Source of the DNA: an uncultured Oscillospiraceae bacterium
GTDB lineage: Bacteria > Bacillota > Clostridia > Oscillospirales > Oscillospiraceae
DNA length: 64,000 nucleotides
Direction: 5' to 3'
Assembly: GCA_910579965.1 (NCBI GenBank)
Contig: CAJTWF010000006.1
Span: forward strand, 28,623 to 92,622
A model generated the notes under the pieces. The model ran no database searches. It saw nothing but the letters and a program-made list of their open reading frames with translations, and was not told the origin of the DNA. Positions within the stretch are counted from its first letter, which is position 1; every line of letters begins with the position of its first letter. The position numbers and the translations under genes were made by a program. Positions 1-7,659 of the stretch are shown here, one piece after another.

Positions 1-1
1 C

Positions 2-256
2 ACAGAGGGCCTCTTCGGCTCCCTGCCCAACCTGCAAAAGCGCCACGAGAAGCTCAAGCCTATCAAGGGCCTGATGCCGGACCCGTGCAGCCTGCCCGAG
101 GGCTGCTACTTCCATCCCCGCTGCAAGTACGCCACGGACGCGTGCAGGAAGATCCGTCCGGAGCGGACGTATCTGAGCGAGAACCACTATGTGGAGTGCC
201 TGGCCTATCAGGAGGGTTCCGGGGTTACCCTGGGGGAGGAGGCGTCCCATGAGTGA
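2..256 (+). CDS. Peptide ABC transporter ATPase, C-terminal fragment (DppD/OppD type)
   Basis: The reading frame enters from outside the window, and only the last 84 residues are present. They match the C-terminal oligopeptide-binding extension of DppD/OppD ATPases: a Pro-Glu-Gly-Cys-x-Phe-His-Pro-Arg-Cys segment followed by two further cysteines, the pattern of the oligo/dipeptide transporter C-terminal domain, which binds a metal cluster in some relatives. The stop overlaps the start of the next ATPase by 8 bases. This is the usual DppD-DppF arrangement, in which the two ATPases form a heterodimer on the cytoplasmic side of a peptide importer. The nucleotide-binding domain lies upstream and cannot be judged. 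Confidence 0.85.
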   Translation, partial: TEGLFGSLPNLQKRHEKLKPIKGLMPDPCSLPEGCYFHPRCKYATDACRKIRPERTYLSENHYVECLAYQEGSGVTLGEEASHE

Positions 257-1202
257 GAAGATCCTGGTGGTAAAGCACCTCGTCAAATATTTTAAAAACC
301 GGAGCGGGACCCTCCACGCGGTGGACAACGTGTCCTTTTCCATCGACCGGGGCAAGACGCTGGGTATCGTGGGCGAGAGCGGCTGCGGCAAGTCCACCAC
401 CGGACGGTGCATCCTGCGCCTCCACGAGCCCACCTCCGGGGAGGTCCTGTTCAACGGCAGGGACATCCTGACCTTGCGCCCGGCGGAGCTGCGCCAGGCC
501 CGGGCGGATATGCAGATCATTTTCCAGGACCCCTTCGCGTCCTTGAACCCCCGGAAGACTGTCAGCGAGCTCATCGGGGAGCCCTTGCGCCTCCACGGCC
601 GCTACCGCTCCAATTTAGAGCGGGACGTGCGGGTCCTGCGGCTGATGGAGACCGTGGGGCTGGCGCCCCGGTTCGTCAACTCCTACCCTCACGAGCTGGA
701 CGGCGGCCGCCGCCAGCGCATCGGCATCGCCCGGGCCCTGGCCCTGGAGCCGAAGTTCATCGTCTGCGATGAGCCCGTGTCCGCTTTGGACGTGTCCATC
801 CAGGCCCAGATTCTGAACCTGCTCAAGGAGCTGCAGGAGAACATGGGGCTGACCTATATTTTCATCACTCACGATTTGAGCGTGGTCAACTACTTTTCTG
901 ACGATATCCTGGTCATGTACCTGGGGAAAATGATGGAGAAGGCCCCGTCGGAGAAGCTGTTTGACAACCCGCTCCACCCCTACACAAAGGCCCTGCTCTC
1001 CGCCATTCCCATTCCCAGCATCCACAACCGCCCGGAGCGGATCATCCTGCCCGGGGAGATCACCTCTCCCATCGACCCGCCCGAAGGCTGCCGGTTCGCC
1101 CAGCGGTGCGCCTACTGTACCGACAAGTGCCTGCGGGAGACGCCGCCCTATGTGGAGGCGGAGCCGGACCACTTTGTGGCCTGCCACCTGTGTCAAGGCT
1201 GA
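249..1202 (+). CDS. Peptide ABC transporter ATPase (DppF/OppF type) with altered signature motif
   Basis: This is the second ATPase of a di/oligopeptide importer, 317 residues, the normal length for DppF/OppF. Visible motifs are Walker A GESGCGKSTT near residue 42, a Q-loop (IIFQDP), Walker B (FIVCDEP), the D-loop SALD, the H-loop (ITHD) and the C-terminal cysteine-rich peptide-transporter extension (PPEGCRFAQRC). The ABC signature reads LDGGR instead of LSGGQ, with the following RQRIGIARAL intact. The start at 249 is chosen over an upstream in-frame ATG at 189 because the family begins about here and the preceding gene ends at 256, giving a coupled ATGAGTGA overlap. No gene of this transporter follows, so the operon ends here. 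Peptide import fits an amino-acid fermenter, but the substrate is inferred. Confidence 0.88.
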   Translation: MSEKILVVKHLVKYFKNRSGTLHAVDNVSFSIDRGKTLGIVGESGCGKSTTGRCILRLHEPTSGEVLFNGRDILTLRPAELRQARADMQIIFQDPFASLNPRKTVSELIGEPLRLHGRYRSNLERDVRVLRLMETVGLAPRFVNSYPHELDGGRRQRIGIARALALEPKFIVCDEPVSALDVSIQAQILNLLKELQENMGLTYIFITHDLSVVNYFSDDILVMYLGKMMEKAPSEKLFDNPLHPYTKALLSAIPIPSIHNRPERIILPGEITSPIDPPEGCRFAQRCAYCTDKCLRETPPYVEAEPDHFVACHLCQG

Positions 1203-1211
1203 AATTGCCGG

Positions 1212-1239
1212 TTGACATTTCACCGGTATCTGGTATAAT
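1212..1239 (+). promoter_or_regulatory. Promoter of the eut operon
   Basis: A perfect TTGACA at 1212-1217 and a perfect TATAAT at 1234-1239 are separated by 16 bases. A TG at 1231-1232 adds an extended -10 element. Transcription should begin near 1246, about 100 bases before eutA. It lies 10 bases after the stop of the peptide transporter gene, so the eut genes are probably transcribed independently of that operon. Confidence 0.85.
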
Positions 1240-1256
1240 AAACATATAATAATGCT

Positions 1257-1292
1257 TCATACAACAGGGTATGATGAGACGGCAAAATAGCC
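1257..1292 (+). promoter_or_regulatory. Two small hairpins with six-base loops ahead of the eut terminator
   Basis: In the eutA leader, TCATAC (1257-1262) pairs with GTATGA (1269-1274) around the six-base loop AACAGG. GGC (1281-1283) can pair with GCC (1290-1292) around AAAATA. The second hairpin shares GCC with the left arm of the terminator, so the two are mutually exclusive. Paired hexaloop hairpins overlapping a terminator are how ANTAR-domain antiterminators such as EutV act on eut mRNA. However, the canonical loop has A at position 1 and G at position 4, and neither loop has G at 4, and the second stem is only 3 bp. The architecture is suggestive and the motif match is poor. Confidence 0.35.
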
Positions 1293-1335
1293 CAAAACAA
1301 AGGCCTTTCTTTGTTTTGGGCTATTATTGTTTTTT
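1286..1335 (+). terminator. Conditional intrinsic terminator in the eut leader
   Basis: A perfect inverted repeat pairs bases from 1286 (AATAGCCCAAAACAAAG) with those ending at 1325, across a short loop, and is followed by a T-rich run to 1335. The next feature is the ribosome site AGGGAGG at 1338-1343 and the eutA start. The structure sits between the eut promoter and eutA, so transcription must read through it for the operon to be expressed. It may also end transcripts of the peptide transporter. Confidence 0.85.
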
Positions 1336-1348
1336 CAGGGAGGACAGC

Positions 1349-2788
1349 ATGGACGATACGAAGCTGTACAGCGTGGGCATTGATATCGGCACCTCCACCT
1401 CCCAGGTGATTTTCAGCCGCCTGACGGTGGCGAACCGGGCGGGACGCTGCTCCGTGCCGTTCGTTGAGATCGTGGACAAAGAAGTGATCTACCGCAGCCC
1501 CATCCACCGCACCCCCATGCTGAACCCCTGGACCATCGACGGCGAGGCCCTGCGGACGCTGGTGGCGGAGGAGTACGCCGCCTGCGGCCTCCGGCCGGAC
1601 CAGCTGGCCACCGGCGCGGTCATCATCACCGGCGAGGCCGCCCGCAAGAGGAATGCGGCCCTGGTCCTGGAGCGGTTGAGCGGTCTGGCGGGGGACTTTG
1701 TGGTGGAGACGGCCGGCCCGGATCTGGAGTCCGCCATCGCGGGCCGGGGCAGCGGTGCCCAACGCTTCTCCGAGGAGACCGGCGCCGCGGTGGTCAATCT
1801 GGACATCGGCGGCGGCACCACCAACGCGGCCCTCTTTCTGGCCGGGGAGCTGGCCGCTTGGGGGTGTCTGGACATCGGCGGCCGGCAGGTGGAGGTGTCC
1901 GCTGACGGCACCGTCCGCGCCGTCAGCGTCGGCGCACAGAGGATCATCCGGGCCCGCCGCCTGCCCATCCGGGAAGGCGAGAAAGCGGATCGGGCGGCCC
2001 TGGAGGCGCTGTGCGACGGGATGAACGAGCTGTTGGAGCAGCTCACGGGCCTGCTCCCGCCCTCGCCCCTGCTGGAGGAGATCGCCTCCCCTGGGTCCAC
2101 AAAATTTGCCGCGCCTCCTGGCGCGGACATCCGGTACATCTGCTTCTCTGGCGGCGTGGCGGACTGCGTCTACGCCCCTGCGGAGGATGATTTCGCCTAC
2201 GGCGATATCGGCGTACTGCTGGGCAGGGCCATCCGGCGGGGACGGCTGCTGCGGGACTTCCGGGTGGCGGAGGCCGCGGAGACCATCCGCGCCACGGTCA
2301 TCGGGGCGGGCAGCTATACCACCACCATCTCCGGCAGCACCATCTCCTACGCCGAGGACCTGTTCCCGCTGAAAAACATCCCCCTGCTGCGCCTGAACGA
2401 GGGGGAGGAGGCGGCCTGCTGGTCCGGGGACGGCGGGGCGCTGTTGGAGCGGGTCCGCTGGTTCCTGGCCCAGAGCGACGCGGACCTGGCGGCGCTGGCC
2501 ATCCAGGGCCGGAGGGACCCGGAGTACGCCGCGCTCCGCCGCTTGGCGGAGACCCTGGCGGGGACCCTGGACCGGACGCTGCCGGAGGGCGCGCCGCTGC
2601 TGGTCATTGTCCGGCGGGATATGGCCAAGGCCCTGGGCCAGCGGCTGGCGGCGCTGCTGGGGGCGCGGCGGCCGGTGGCGGTGCTGGATGGGATCAGCGC
2701 GGACCAGGGGACCTTCATCGACCTGGGCCGGCCGGTGATGGACGGCATGGCCCTGCCCGTGGTGGTCAAGACGCTGCTGTTTGGCTGA
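1349..2788 (+). CDS. eutA: EutA, reactivating factor for ethanolamine ammonia-lyase
   Basis: EutA is an ATP-dependent chaperone that exchanges damaged cobalamin in ethanolamine ammonia-lyase (EutBC) for fresh adenosylcobalamin. The 479-residue product has the actin/Hsp70-type ATPase fold: a first phosphate loop GIDIGTSTSQ at residues 10-19 and a second loop LDIGGGTTNAA near residue 151. Its length agrees with enterobacterial EutA (about 467). The start at 1349 is chosen for its ribosome site AGGGAGG 5 bases upstream, and because upstream in-frame codons lie inside the terminator. It is the first gene of the microcompartment operon, just before eutB. Confidence 0.95.
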   Translation: MDDTKLYSVGIDIGTSTSQVIFSRLTVANRAGRCSVPFVEIVDKEVIYRSPIHRTPMLNPWTIDGEALRTLVAEEYAACGLRPDQLATGAVIITGEAARKRNAALVLERLSGLAGDFVVETAGPDLESAIAGRGSGAQRFSEETGAAVVNLDIGGGTTNAALFLAGELAAWGCLDIGGRQVEVSADGTVRAVSVGAQRIIRARRLPIREGEKADRAALEALCDGMNELLEQLTGLLPPSPLLEEIASPGSTKFAAPPGADIRYICFSGGVADCVYAPAEDDFAYGDIGVLLGRAIRRGRLLRDFRVAEAAETIRATVIGAGSYTTTISGSTISYAEDLFPLKNIPLLRLNEGEEAACWSGDGGALLERVRWFLAQSDADLAALAIQGRRDPEYAALRRLAETLAGTLDRTLPEGAPLLVIVRRDMAKALGQRLAALLGARRPVAVLDGISADQGTFIDLGRPVMDGMALPVVVKTLLFG

Positions 2789-2833
2789 CGGCGCTTTTCA
2801 GAGACAGAAACGTGAAGGAGGGAGACGCGGGCT

Positions 2834-4207
2834 ATGGCGTACCAAACGCTGCTGTCTGGGCAGGTATTTCAATTTGCCTCAGTCGGCGAGGTCCTGGCGA
2901 AGGCCAGCGAGGAAAAATCCGGAGACATCCTGGCGGGCGTGGCCGCCAGGTCCGATATGGAGCGGGTGGCGGCCAAGGAGGTTCTGGCCGGCATGACGCT
3001 CCAGGAGCTGTACGAGCACCCGGCCGCGCCCTATGAGCAGGACGAGGTCACCCGCATCAACCTGGACGGGCTCAACCGGAGCATCTACCAGAAAATCCAG
3101 GGCTGGACGGTGAGCGACCTGCGGGAGTGGCTGCTGCGCTATGAGACGGACGGAGAGGATATCCGCCGCCTGTCCCGGGGGCTGTCCGCAGAGATGGTGG
3201 CGGCAGTGTGCAAGCTCATGAGCAACCTGGATCTGGTCTACGCGGCCCAGAAGATCCGGGTGACGGCCCACTGCAACACCACCGTGGGAGAGCGGGGGAT
3301 CATGGGCACCCGCCTCCAGCCCAACCACACCACCGATGATGTGGCGGGGATCACCGCCTCTCTGTTCGAGGGGCTGAGCTACGGCTGTGGGGACGTGCTC
3401 ATCGGGCTCAACCCCTCCGGCGGATCGGCGGCCTCCCTGGGGGAGGTGCTCCGCCGCTTTGACGAGGTGAAAAACGAGTTCGAAATCCCCACCCAGATCT
3501 GTGTGCTGGGCCACATCAGCACCCAGATGGAGGCGGTGCGGCAGGGGGCCCCCTGCGACATGATCTTCCAGTCCATCGCCGGCAGCGAGAAGGGCAACCG
3601 GGCCTTCGGCTTCTCGGCGGAGACGGTGGAGGAGGCCCGGCAGCTCATAGTGCGGCAGGGCACCTCCACGGGGCCCAACGTCCTCTACTTTGAGACCGGC
3701 CAGGGCAGTGAGCTGTCCTCCGACGCCCACTGGGGGGCGGATCAGGTGACCATGGAGGCCCGGTGCTACGGCTTTGCCCGCCACTTCGCCCCCTTTATGG
3801 TCAACACCGTGGTGGGATTCATCGGCCCGGAGTACCTCTACGACGCCAAGCAGGTGGCCCGCGCGGGTCTGGAGGACCACTTCATGGCCAAGCTCACCGG
3901 GATCCCCATGGGGTGCGACTGCTGCTACACCAACCACATGCTGGCGGACCAGAACGACATCGAGAGCCTGGCTCTGCTGCTGGGCGCGGCGGGGGCCAAC
4001 TACATACTGGGCGTACCGGCGGGAGACGACATTATGCTCAACTATCAGACCAACGCCTACCACGACATCTGCACCATCCGGGAGATCCTCGGCCTGCACC
4101 CCATCCCCGCCTTTGAGCGATGGCTGGAGCGGATGGGGATCATGGAGAACGGCCGCCTGACGGAGCGGGCCGGCGACCCGACAATCTTTACCAAGGGGAG
4201 GTGGTAA
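2834..4207 (+). CDS. eutB: EutB, ethanolamine ammonia-lyase large subunit
   Basis: This is the catalytic subunit of adenosylcobalamin-dependent ethanolamine ammonia-lyase, which splits ethanolamine to acetaldehyde and ammonia inside the microcompartment lumen. At 457 residues it is the normal family length. Conserved stretches are clear: ITASLFEGLSYGCGDVLIGLNP (split here as ITASLFEGLSYG and CGDVLIGLNP), HISTQMEAVRQGAP, TGQGSELSSDAHWGADQ and the C-terminal MGCDCCYTNHMLADQND. The glutamate of the QGSELSSDAH segment belongs to the active site in characterised enzymes. A GAAGGAGGGAGAC ribosome site lies upstream. Four bases separate its stop from eutC. Confidence 0.98.
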   Translation: MAYQTLLSGQVFQFASVGEVLAKASEEKSGDILAGVAARSDMERVAAKEVLAGMTLQELYEHPAAPYEQDEVTRINLDGLNRSIYQKIQGWTVSDLREWLLRYETDGEDIRRLSRGLSAEMVAAVCKLMSNLDLVYAAQKIRVTAHCNTTVGERGIMGTRLQPNHTTDDVAGITASLFEGLSYGCGDVLIGLNPSGGSAASLGEVLRRFDEVKNEFEIPTQICVLGHISTQMEAVRQGAPCDMIFQSIAGSEKGNRAFGFSAETVEEARQLIVRQGTSTGPNVLYFETGQGSELSSDAHWGADQVTMEARCYGFARHFAPFMVNTVVGFIGPEYLYDAKQVARAGLEDHFMAKLTGIPMGCDCCYTNHMLADQNDIESLALLLGAAGANYILGVPAGDDIMLNYQTNAYHDICTIREILGLHPIPAFERWLERMGIMENGRLTERAGDPTIFTKGRW

Positions 4208-4211
4208 GAGG

Positions 4212-5078
4212 ATGCTGTCCGAGAAGGAGATCGACCAGATCGCCCAGCTGGTTTTACAGGAGTTGGCGGGCGCCCCGCCGGAGCGCCCCGTCGGAGCGCC
4301 GGAGATGGAGACGGCCCCGGTAATGGAGGACTGGCGCTCCCCCGGGAGCAGGGCCGTCCCCCTGCTGGACCACCCGGAGGACCCGGACGCCCTGCGCCGG
4401 ATGATGGGGCGGACCACCGCCCGCATCGGCGTGGGCCGGGCGGGGCCGCGGCTGAAGACCAGGACCATGCTGACCCTGCGGGCGGACCACGCGGCCGCCA
4501 AGGACGCGGTGTTCCAGGAGATCGGCCCGTCCCTGGTGGAGAGCCTGGGCCTGCTGCCGGTGGTCACCCGCTGCGGGGACAAAAACATATTTCTCACCCG
4601 GCCGGATCTGGGCCGGAGCTTTGACGAGGAGAACCAGCAGCGGATCCGGCAGGGCTGTCCGGCCCATCCGGACGTGCAGCTGATCGTCAGCGACGGCCTG
4701 TCCTCCTCCGCCATTGCCGCCAACGCCGGGCGCATTCTCCCGGTGGTGGCCGACGGGCTGCGGGAGAGGGGGCTCCGGGTGGGCAGGCCCCTGTTTGTTC
4801 GCTACGGACGGGTGGCCGCCCAGGACCAGATCGCCCAGCTGCTGGACGCGAAGGTGGTATGCACCTTCATCGGGGAGAGGCCGGGGCTGGCCACCGCCGA
4901 AAGTATGAGCGCCTACATCGCCTACCGGGCCACGGTGGGCATGCCGGAGGCCCGGCGGACCGTGGTGTCCAACATCCACAGGGACGGGATCCCCGCCGTG
5001 GAGGCGGGGGCGTATATTGTGGATCTGATCGCGCTGATCCTGGAGAAGGGGGCCAGCGGCGTGGAGCTGAAAAAATAG
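4212..5078 (+). CDS. eutC: EutC, ethanolamine ammonia-lyase small subunit with N-terminal targeting helix
   Basis: EutC is the small subunit that, with EutB, holds adenosylcobalamin. The 288-residue product matches the family (about 295), with the conserved ARIGVGRAGPRLKT near residue 73, ADHAAAKDAV, and LIVSDGLSSSAI. The first 20 residues (SEKEIDQIAQLVLQELAG) form a short amphipathic helix, and a low-complexity linker rich in Pro, Glu and Ala follows. This is the form of a microcompartment encapsulation peptide, and EutC is known to carry one. The ribosome site GGGGAGGTGG overlaps the eutB stop. Confidence 0.97.
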   Translation: MLSEKEIDQIAQLVLQELAGAPPERPVGAPEMETAPVMEDWRSPGSRAVPLLDHPEDPDALRRMMGRTTARIGVGRAGPRLKTRTMLTLRADHAAAKDAVFQEIGPSLVESLGLLPVVTRCGDKNIFLTRPDLGRSFDEENQQRIRQGCPAHPDVQLIVSDGLSSSAIAANAGRILPVVADGLRERGLRVGRPLFVRYGRVAAQDQIAQLLDAKVVCTFIGERPGLATAESMSAYIAYRATVGMPEARRTVVSNIHRDGIPAVEAGAYIVDLIALILEKGASGVELKK

Positions 5079-5089
5079 GGGGTGTCCGT

Positions 5090-5740
5090 GTGCCAAGGCC
5101 AATTCCCATCAATGTGCTCAGTGTGCGCATCCTGCCCAACGCGGATCCCGCCCTTCTGGCCAGTCTGGCGGTCCGGCCCGGCCACCGTAGCCTGGGGATC
5201 TTCACCACCGACTGCGACGACGCCTCCTATGCCGCCCTGGACGAGGCCACCAAGAAGGCGGACGTGGCGGTGGCCTACGCCAGCAGCATGTACGGCGGAG
5301 CGAAAAACGCCTCCACAGCCCTGGCGGGGGAGTTCATCGGCATCCTGTCCGCCCCCTGCCCGGAGGACGTGCGTAGCGGCCTGGCCGCCGCCGTCGCCTA
5401 CCTGGAGGGCGGGGCCTGCTTTTACGCTGCGGATGGGGACGGCGCGGTGGTCTACTTCGCCCACTGCATCTCCCGCACCGGCTCCTACCTGTCCGGCCTG
5501 GCGGGCGTGCCGGAGGGAACCGCCATGGCCTACCTGATCGCGCCGCCCCTGGAGGCGGCAGTGGGACTGGACGCGGCACTGAAGGCCGCCGACGTGGAGC
5601 TGAAGGTGTTCTATGGCCCACCCACGGCCACCAACTTTGCTGGCGGCCTGCTCACCGGCCTGCAGGCGGCCTGTCAGGCCGCCTGCGACACCTTCGCCGC
5701 AACAGTTCAGGAGATCGCAGCCTCCCCGTTAACCTACTAA
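5090..5740 (+). CDS. eutL: EutL, trimeric tandem-domain shell protein
   Basis: EutL forms pseudohexameric trimers in the facets of the ethanolamine microcompartment, with a gated central pore thought to pass larger molecules. The 216-residue product aligns along its length with EutL: RSLGIFTTDCDDASYAALDEATKKADV, FAHCISRTGSYLSG, MAYLIAPPLEAAVGLDAALKAADVEL and the C-terminal LQAACQAACDTF are all diagnostic (shown here only as family landmarks). A GTG start at 5090 is chosen: it sits 7 bases after AGGGGG and gives the expected N-terminus. In-frame ATG codons further upstream lie inside eutC. The gap from eutC is 11 bases. Confidence 0.93.
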   Translation: MPRPIPINVLSVRILPNADPALLASLAVRPGHRSLGIFTTDCDDASYAALDEATKKADVAVAYASSMYGGAKNASTALAGEFIGILSAPCPEDVRSGLAAAVAYLEGGACFYAADGDGAVVYFAHCISRTGSYLSGLAGVPEGTAMAYLIAPPLEAAVGLDAALKAADVELKVFYGPPTATNFAGGLLTGLQAACQAACDTFAATVQEIAASPLTY

Positions 5741-5777
5741 TCGAACCATTTCGCCGGCCCCGGCACAGGGGGCGGCC

Positions 5778-7274
5778 GTGAGAAAGGGCGTGAAGAATTT
5801 GACTTTGGATCGGGACTTACAGTCCATCCAGGAGGTCCGGAATCTGGTGGCGGCCGCCAAAGAGGCAGCGGAACAGCTGGCGAACTTCCCCCAGGAGAAG
5901 CTGGACCGCATCTGCGAGGCTGTGGCGGCGGCGTGCATGGACCACGCCGAGGAGCTGGCCAAGCTGGCGGTGCGGGAGACGGGCTTCGGCCGCTGGGAGG
6001 ACAAGAAGCTGAAAAACGAGCTGGGCAGCCGCATCACCTGGGAGTCCATCCGGGACATGCGGACGGTGGGGGTGCTCCGCTCGGACCCGGAGCGGGGACT
6101 CACGGAGATCGGCGTGCCCATGGGGGTGGTGGCCGCGCTGATCCCCTCCACCAACCCCACCTCCACGGTGATGTACAAGAGCCTTATCTCCATCAAAGCG
6201 GGCAACGCCATCGTCATCAGCCCCCATCCGGGCGCAAAGAACTGCATCACCGCCACCTATCAGATCATCCGGGAGGCCGCCGAGGGGGCAGGCGCACCCG
6301 CCAACACCATCGGCTGCGTGGCCCTGACCACAGCGGAGGCCACCAACGCTCTGCTGCGCCACAGGGACGTGGGCATCATCCTGGCCACCGGCGGGGAGGC
6401 CATGGTCCACGCGGCCTACTCCTCCGGAAATCCGGCCCTGGGCGTAGGGCCGGGCAACGGGCCCGCCTTTATTGAGCGGACGGCGGACATTCCGGCGGCG
6501 GTGGGGCGGATCATGGACTCCAAGACCTTCGACAACGGCACCATCTGCGCCTCCGAGCAGTCCATTGTCACCGAGGCCTGTATCGCCGAGGCCGTGGCCG
6601 GGGAGCTGCGGCGGCAGGGGGCCTGCTTCCTGAGCCCGGAGCAGTCGGACAAGCTCTCCGGCCTCCTGCTCCGGGCCAACGGCACCATGAATCCCGCCAT
6701 CGTAGGCCGCACGGCCCGGCAGATCGCCGATATGGCGGGCATCCAGGTCCCGGAGGAGACGCGGCTGCTGGTCTCCCGCCAGGACGGCAAGGGCGTCCAC
6801 AAGAAGAACCCTTACGCCCGGGAGAAGCTGTGCCCCGTGCTGGCATTCTTCGTGGTGGAGGACTGGGAGCAGGCCTGCGAGCTGTGTGTGCGCATTCTCC
6901 GCAACGAGGGCGTGGGCCACACCATGACCATTCACACCCAGAACCGGGACGTGGTGGATCAGTTCGCGCTGAAAAAGCCGGTGTCCCGCATCCTGGTGAA
7001 CACGCCGGGGGCGCTGGGCGGCGTGGGCGCCACCACGGGCCTGCCGCCGGCGCTGACGCTGGGGTGCGGCGCGGTGGGAGGCAGCGCCACCTCGGACAAT
7101 ATCACGCCCATGCATCTGGTGAACATCCGCCGAGTGGCCTGGGGGCTGCGGGAACTGGACGACCTGCGCCGGATCATCCCCGGGGAGCCCGGTCCGGCCC
7201 GGCCCGAGATCTCCCAGGCGGACATTGAGGCCATCGCCCGAGCCGTGCTGGCCCGGCTCAGGGAGAGCAAATGA
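5778..7274 (+). CDS. eutE: EutE, CoA-acylating acetaldehyde dehydrogenase with C-terminal targeting helix
   Basis: EutE oxidises acetaldehyde to acetyl-CoA with NAD+ inside the shell. The 498-residue protein has the aldehyde dehydrogenase fold, with catalytic Cys257 in FDNGTICASEQS, the nucleotide-site segment PSTNPTSTVMYKS and the cofactor-loop segment TGLPPALTLGCGA. The start is a GTG at 5778 preceded by AGGGGG; a second GTG at 5790 is possible. The last 20 residues (SQADIEAIARAVLARLRESK) are an amphipathic helix joined by a Pro/Gly/Ala linker, which is the hallmark of an encapsulation peptide. Enterobacterial EutE carries its peptide at the N-terminus, whereas here it is at the C-terminus. 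Confidence 0.95.
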   Translation: MRKGVKNLTLDRDLQSIQEVRNLVAAAKEAAEQLANFPQEKLDRICEAVAAACMDHAEELAKLAVRETGFGRWEDKKLKNELGSRITWESIRDMRTVGVLRSDPERGLTEIGVPMGVVAALIPSTNPTSTVMYKSLISIKAGNAIVISPHPGAKNCITATYQIIREAAEGAGAPANTIGCVALTTAEATNALLRHRDVGIILATGGEAMVHAAYSSGNPALGVGPGNGPAFIERTADIPAAVGRIMDSKTFDNGTICASEQSIVTEACIAEAVAGELRRQGACFLSPEQSDKLSGLLLRANGTMNPAIVGRTARQIADMAGIQVPEETRLLVSRQDGKGVHKKNPYAREKLCPVLAFFVVEDWEQACELCVRILRNEGVGHTMTIHTQNRDVVDQFALKKPVSRILVNTPGALGGVGATTGLPPALTLGCGAVGGSATSDNITPMHLVNIRRVAWGLRELDDLRRIIPGEPGPARPEISQADIEAIARAVLARLRESK

Positions 7275-7279
7275 GATCC

Positions 7280-7296
7280 CCGTCCGGGCAGGACGG
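7280..7296 (+). promoter_or_regulatory. Intercistronic hairpin before eutM
   Basis: CCGTCC (7280-7285) and GGACGG (7291-7296) form a six-pair GC stem with a five-base loop between eutE and eutM. There is no T run. Such structures often protect the downstream, highly expressed shell-protein message from decay. That role is inferred. Confidence 0.45.
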
Positions 7297-7338
7297 ACTT
7301 GTCACAATCTATAAAAATTTTTAAGGAGGAACAACATC

Positions 7339-7629
7339 ATGGCAAATTTACAGGCATTGGGAATGATCGAGACCAAGGGGCTGGTGGGCTCCATTGAGGC
7401 GGCGGACGCCATGGTCAAGGCGGCCAACGTGTCCCTCATCGGCAAGGTCCACGTGGGCGGCGGGCTGGTGACGGTGATGGTGCGCGGGGACGTGGGCGCG
7501 GTCAAGGCGGCCACCGACGCGGGCGCAGCGGCGGCAGGGCGCGTGGGTGAGCTGGTGAGCGTACATGTCATTCCCCGGCCCCACGCCGAGGTGGAGGCCA
7601 TCCTGCCCAAGCTCGATGCCGGGGAGTAG
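7339..7629 (+). CDS. eutM: EutM-type hexameric BMC shell protein
   Basis: This is the main facet protein of the microcompartment, a single BMC domain of 96 residues that assembles as hexamers. The sequence shows the canonical GMIETKGLVGSIEAADAMVKAANVSL start, the pore-proximal KVHVGGGLVTVMVRGDVGAVKAA (landmarks only) and the terminal VIPRPHAEVEAILPK. It has the best ribosome site in the operon (AAGGAGGAAC, 8 bases upstream) and a 64-base gap before it, which fits the high copy number needed for a major shell protein. Confidence 0.96.
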   Translation: MANLQALGMIETKGLVGSIEAADAMVKAANVSLIGKVHVGGGLVTVMVRGDVGAVKAATDAGAAAAGRVGELVSVHVIPRPHAEVEAILPKLDAGE

Positions 7630-7659
7630 GCCGCAGGAACGCCGGCAGAGGGCTAGGCC

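Noticed and set aside
1257..1292. Canonical ANTAR (EutV) dual hairpin
   Set aside because: Not accepted as canonical: loops lack G at position 4 and the second stem is only 3 bp. Kept as a low-confidence feature.
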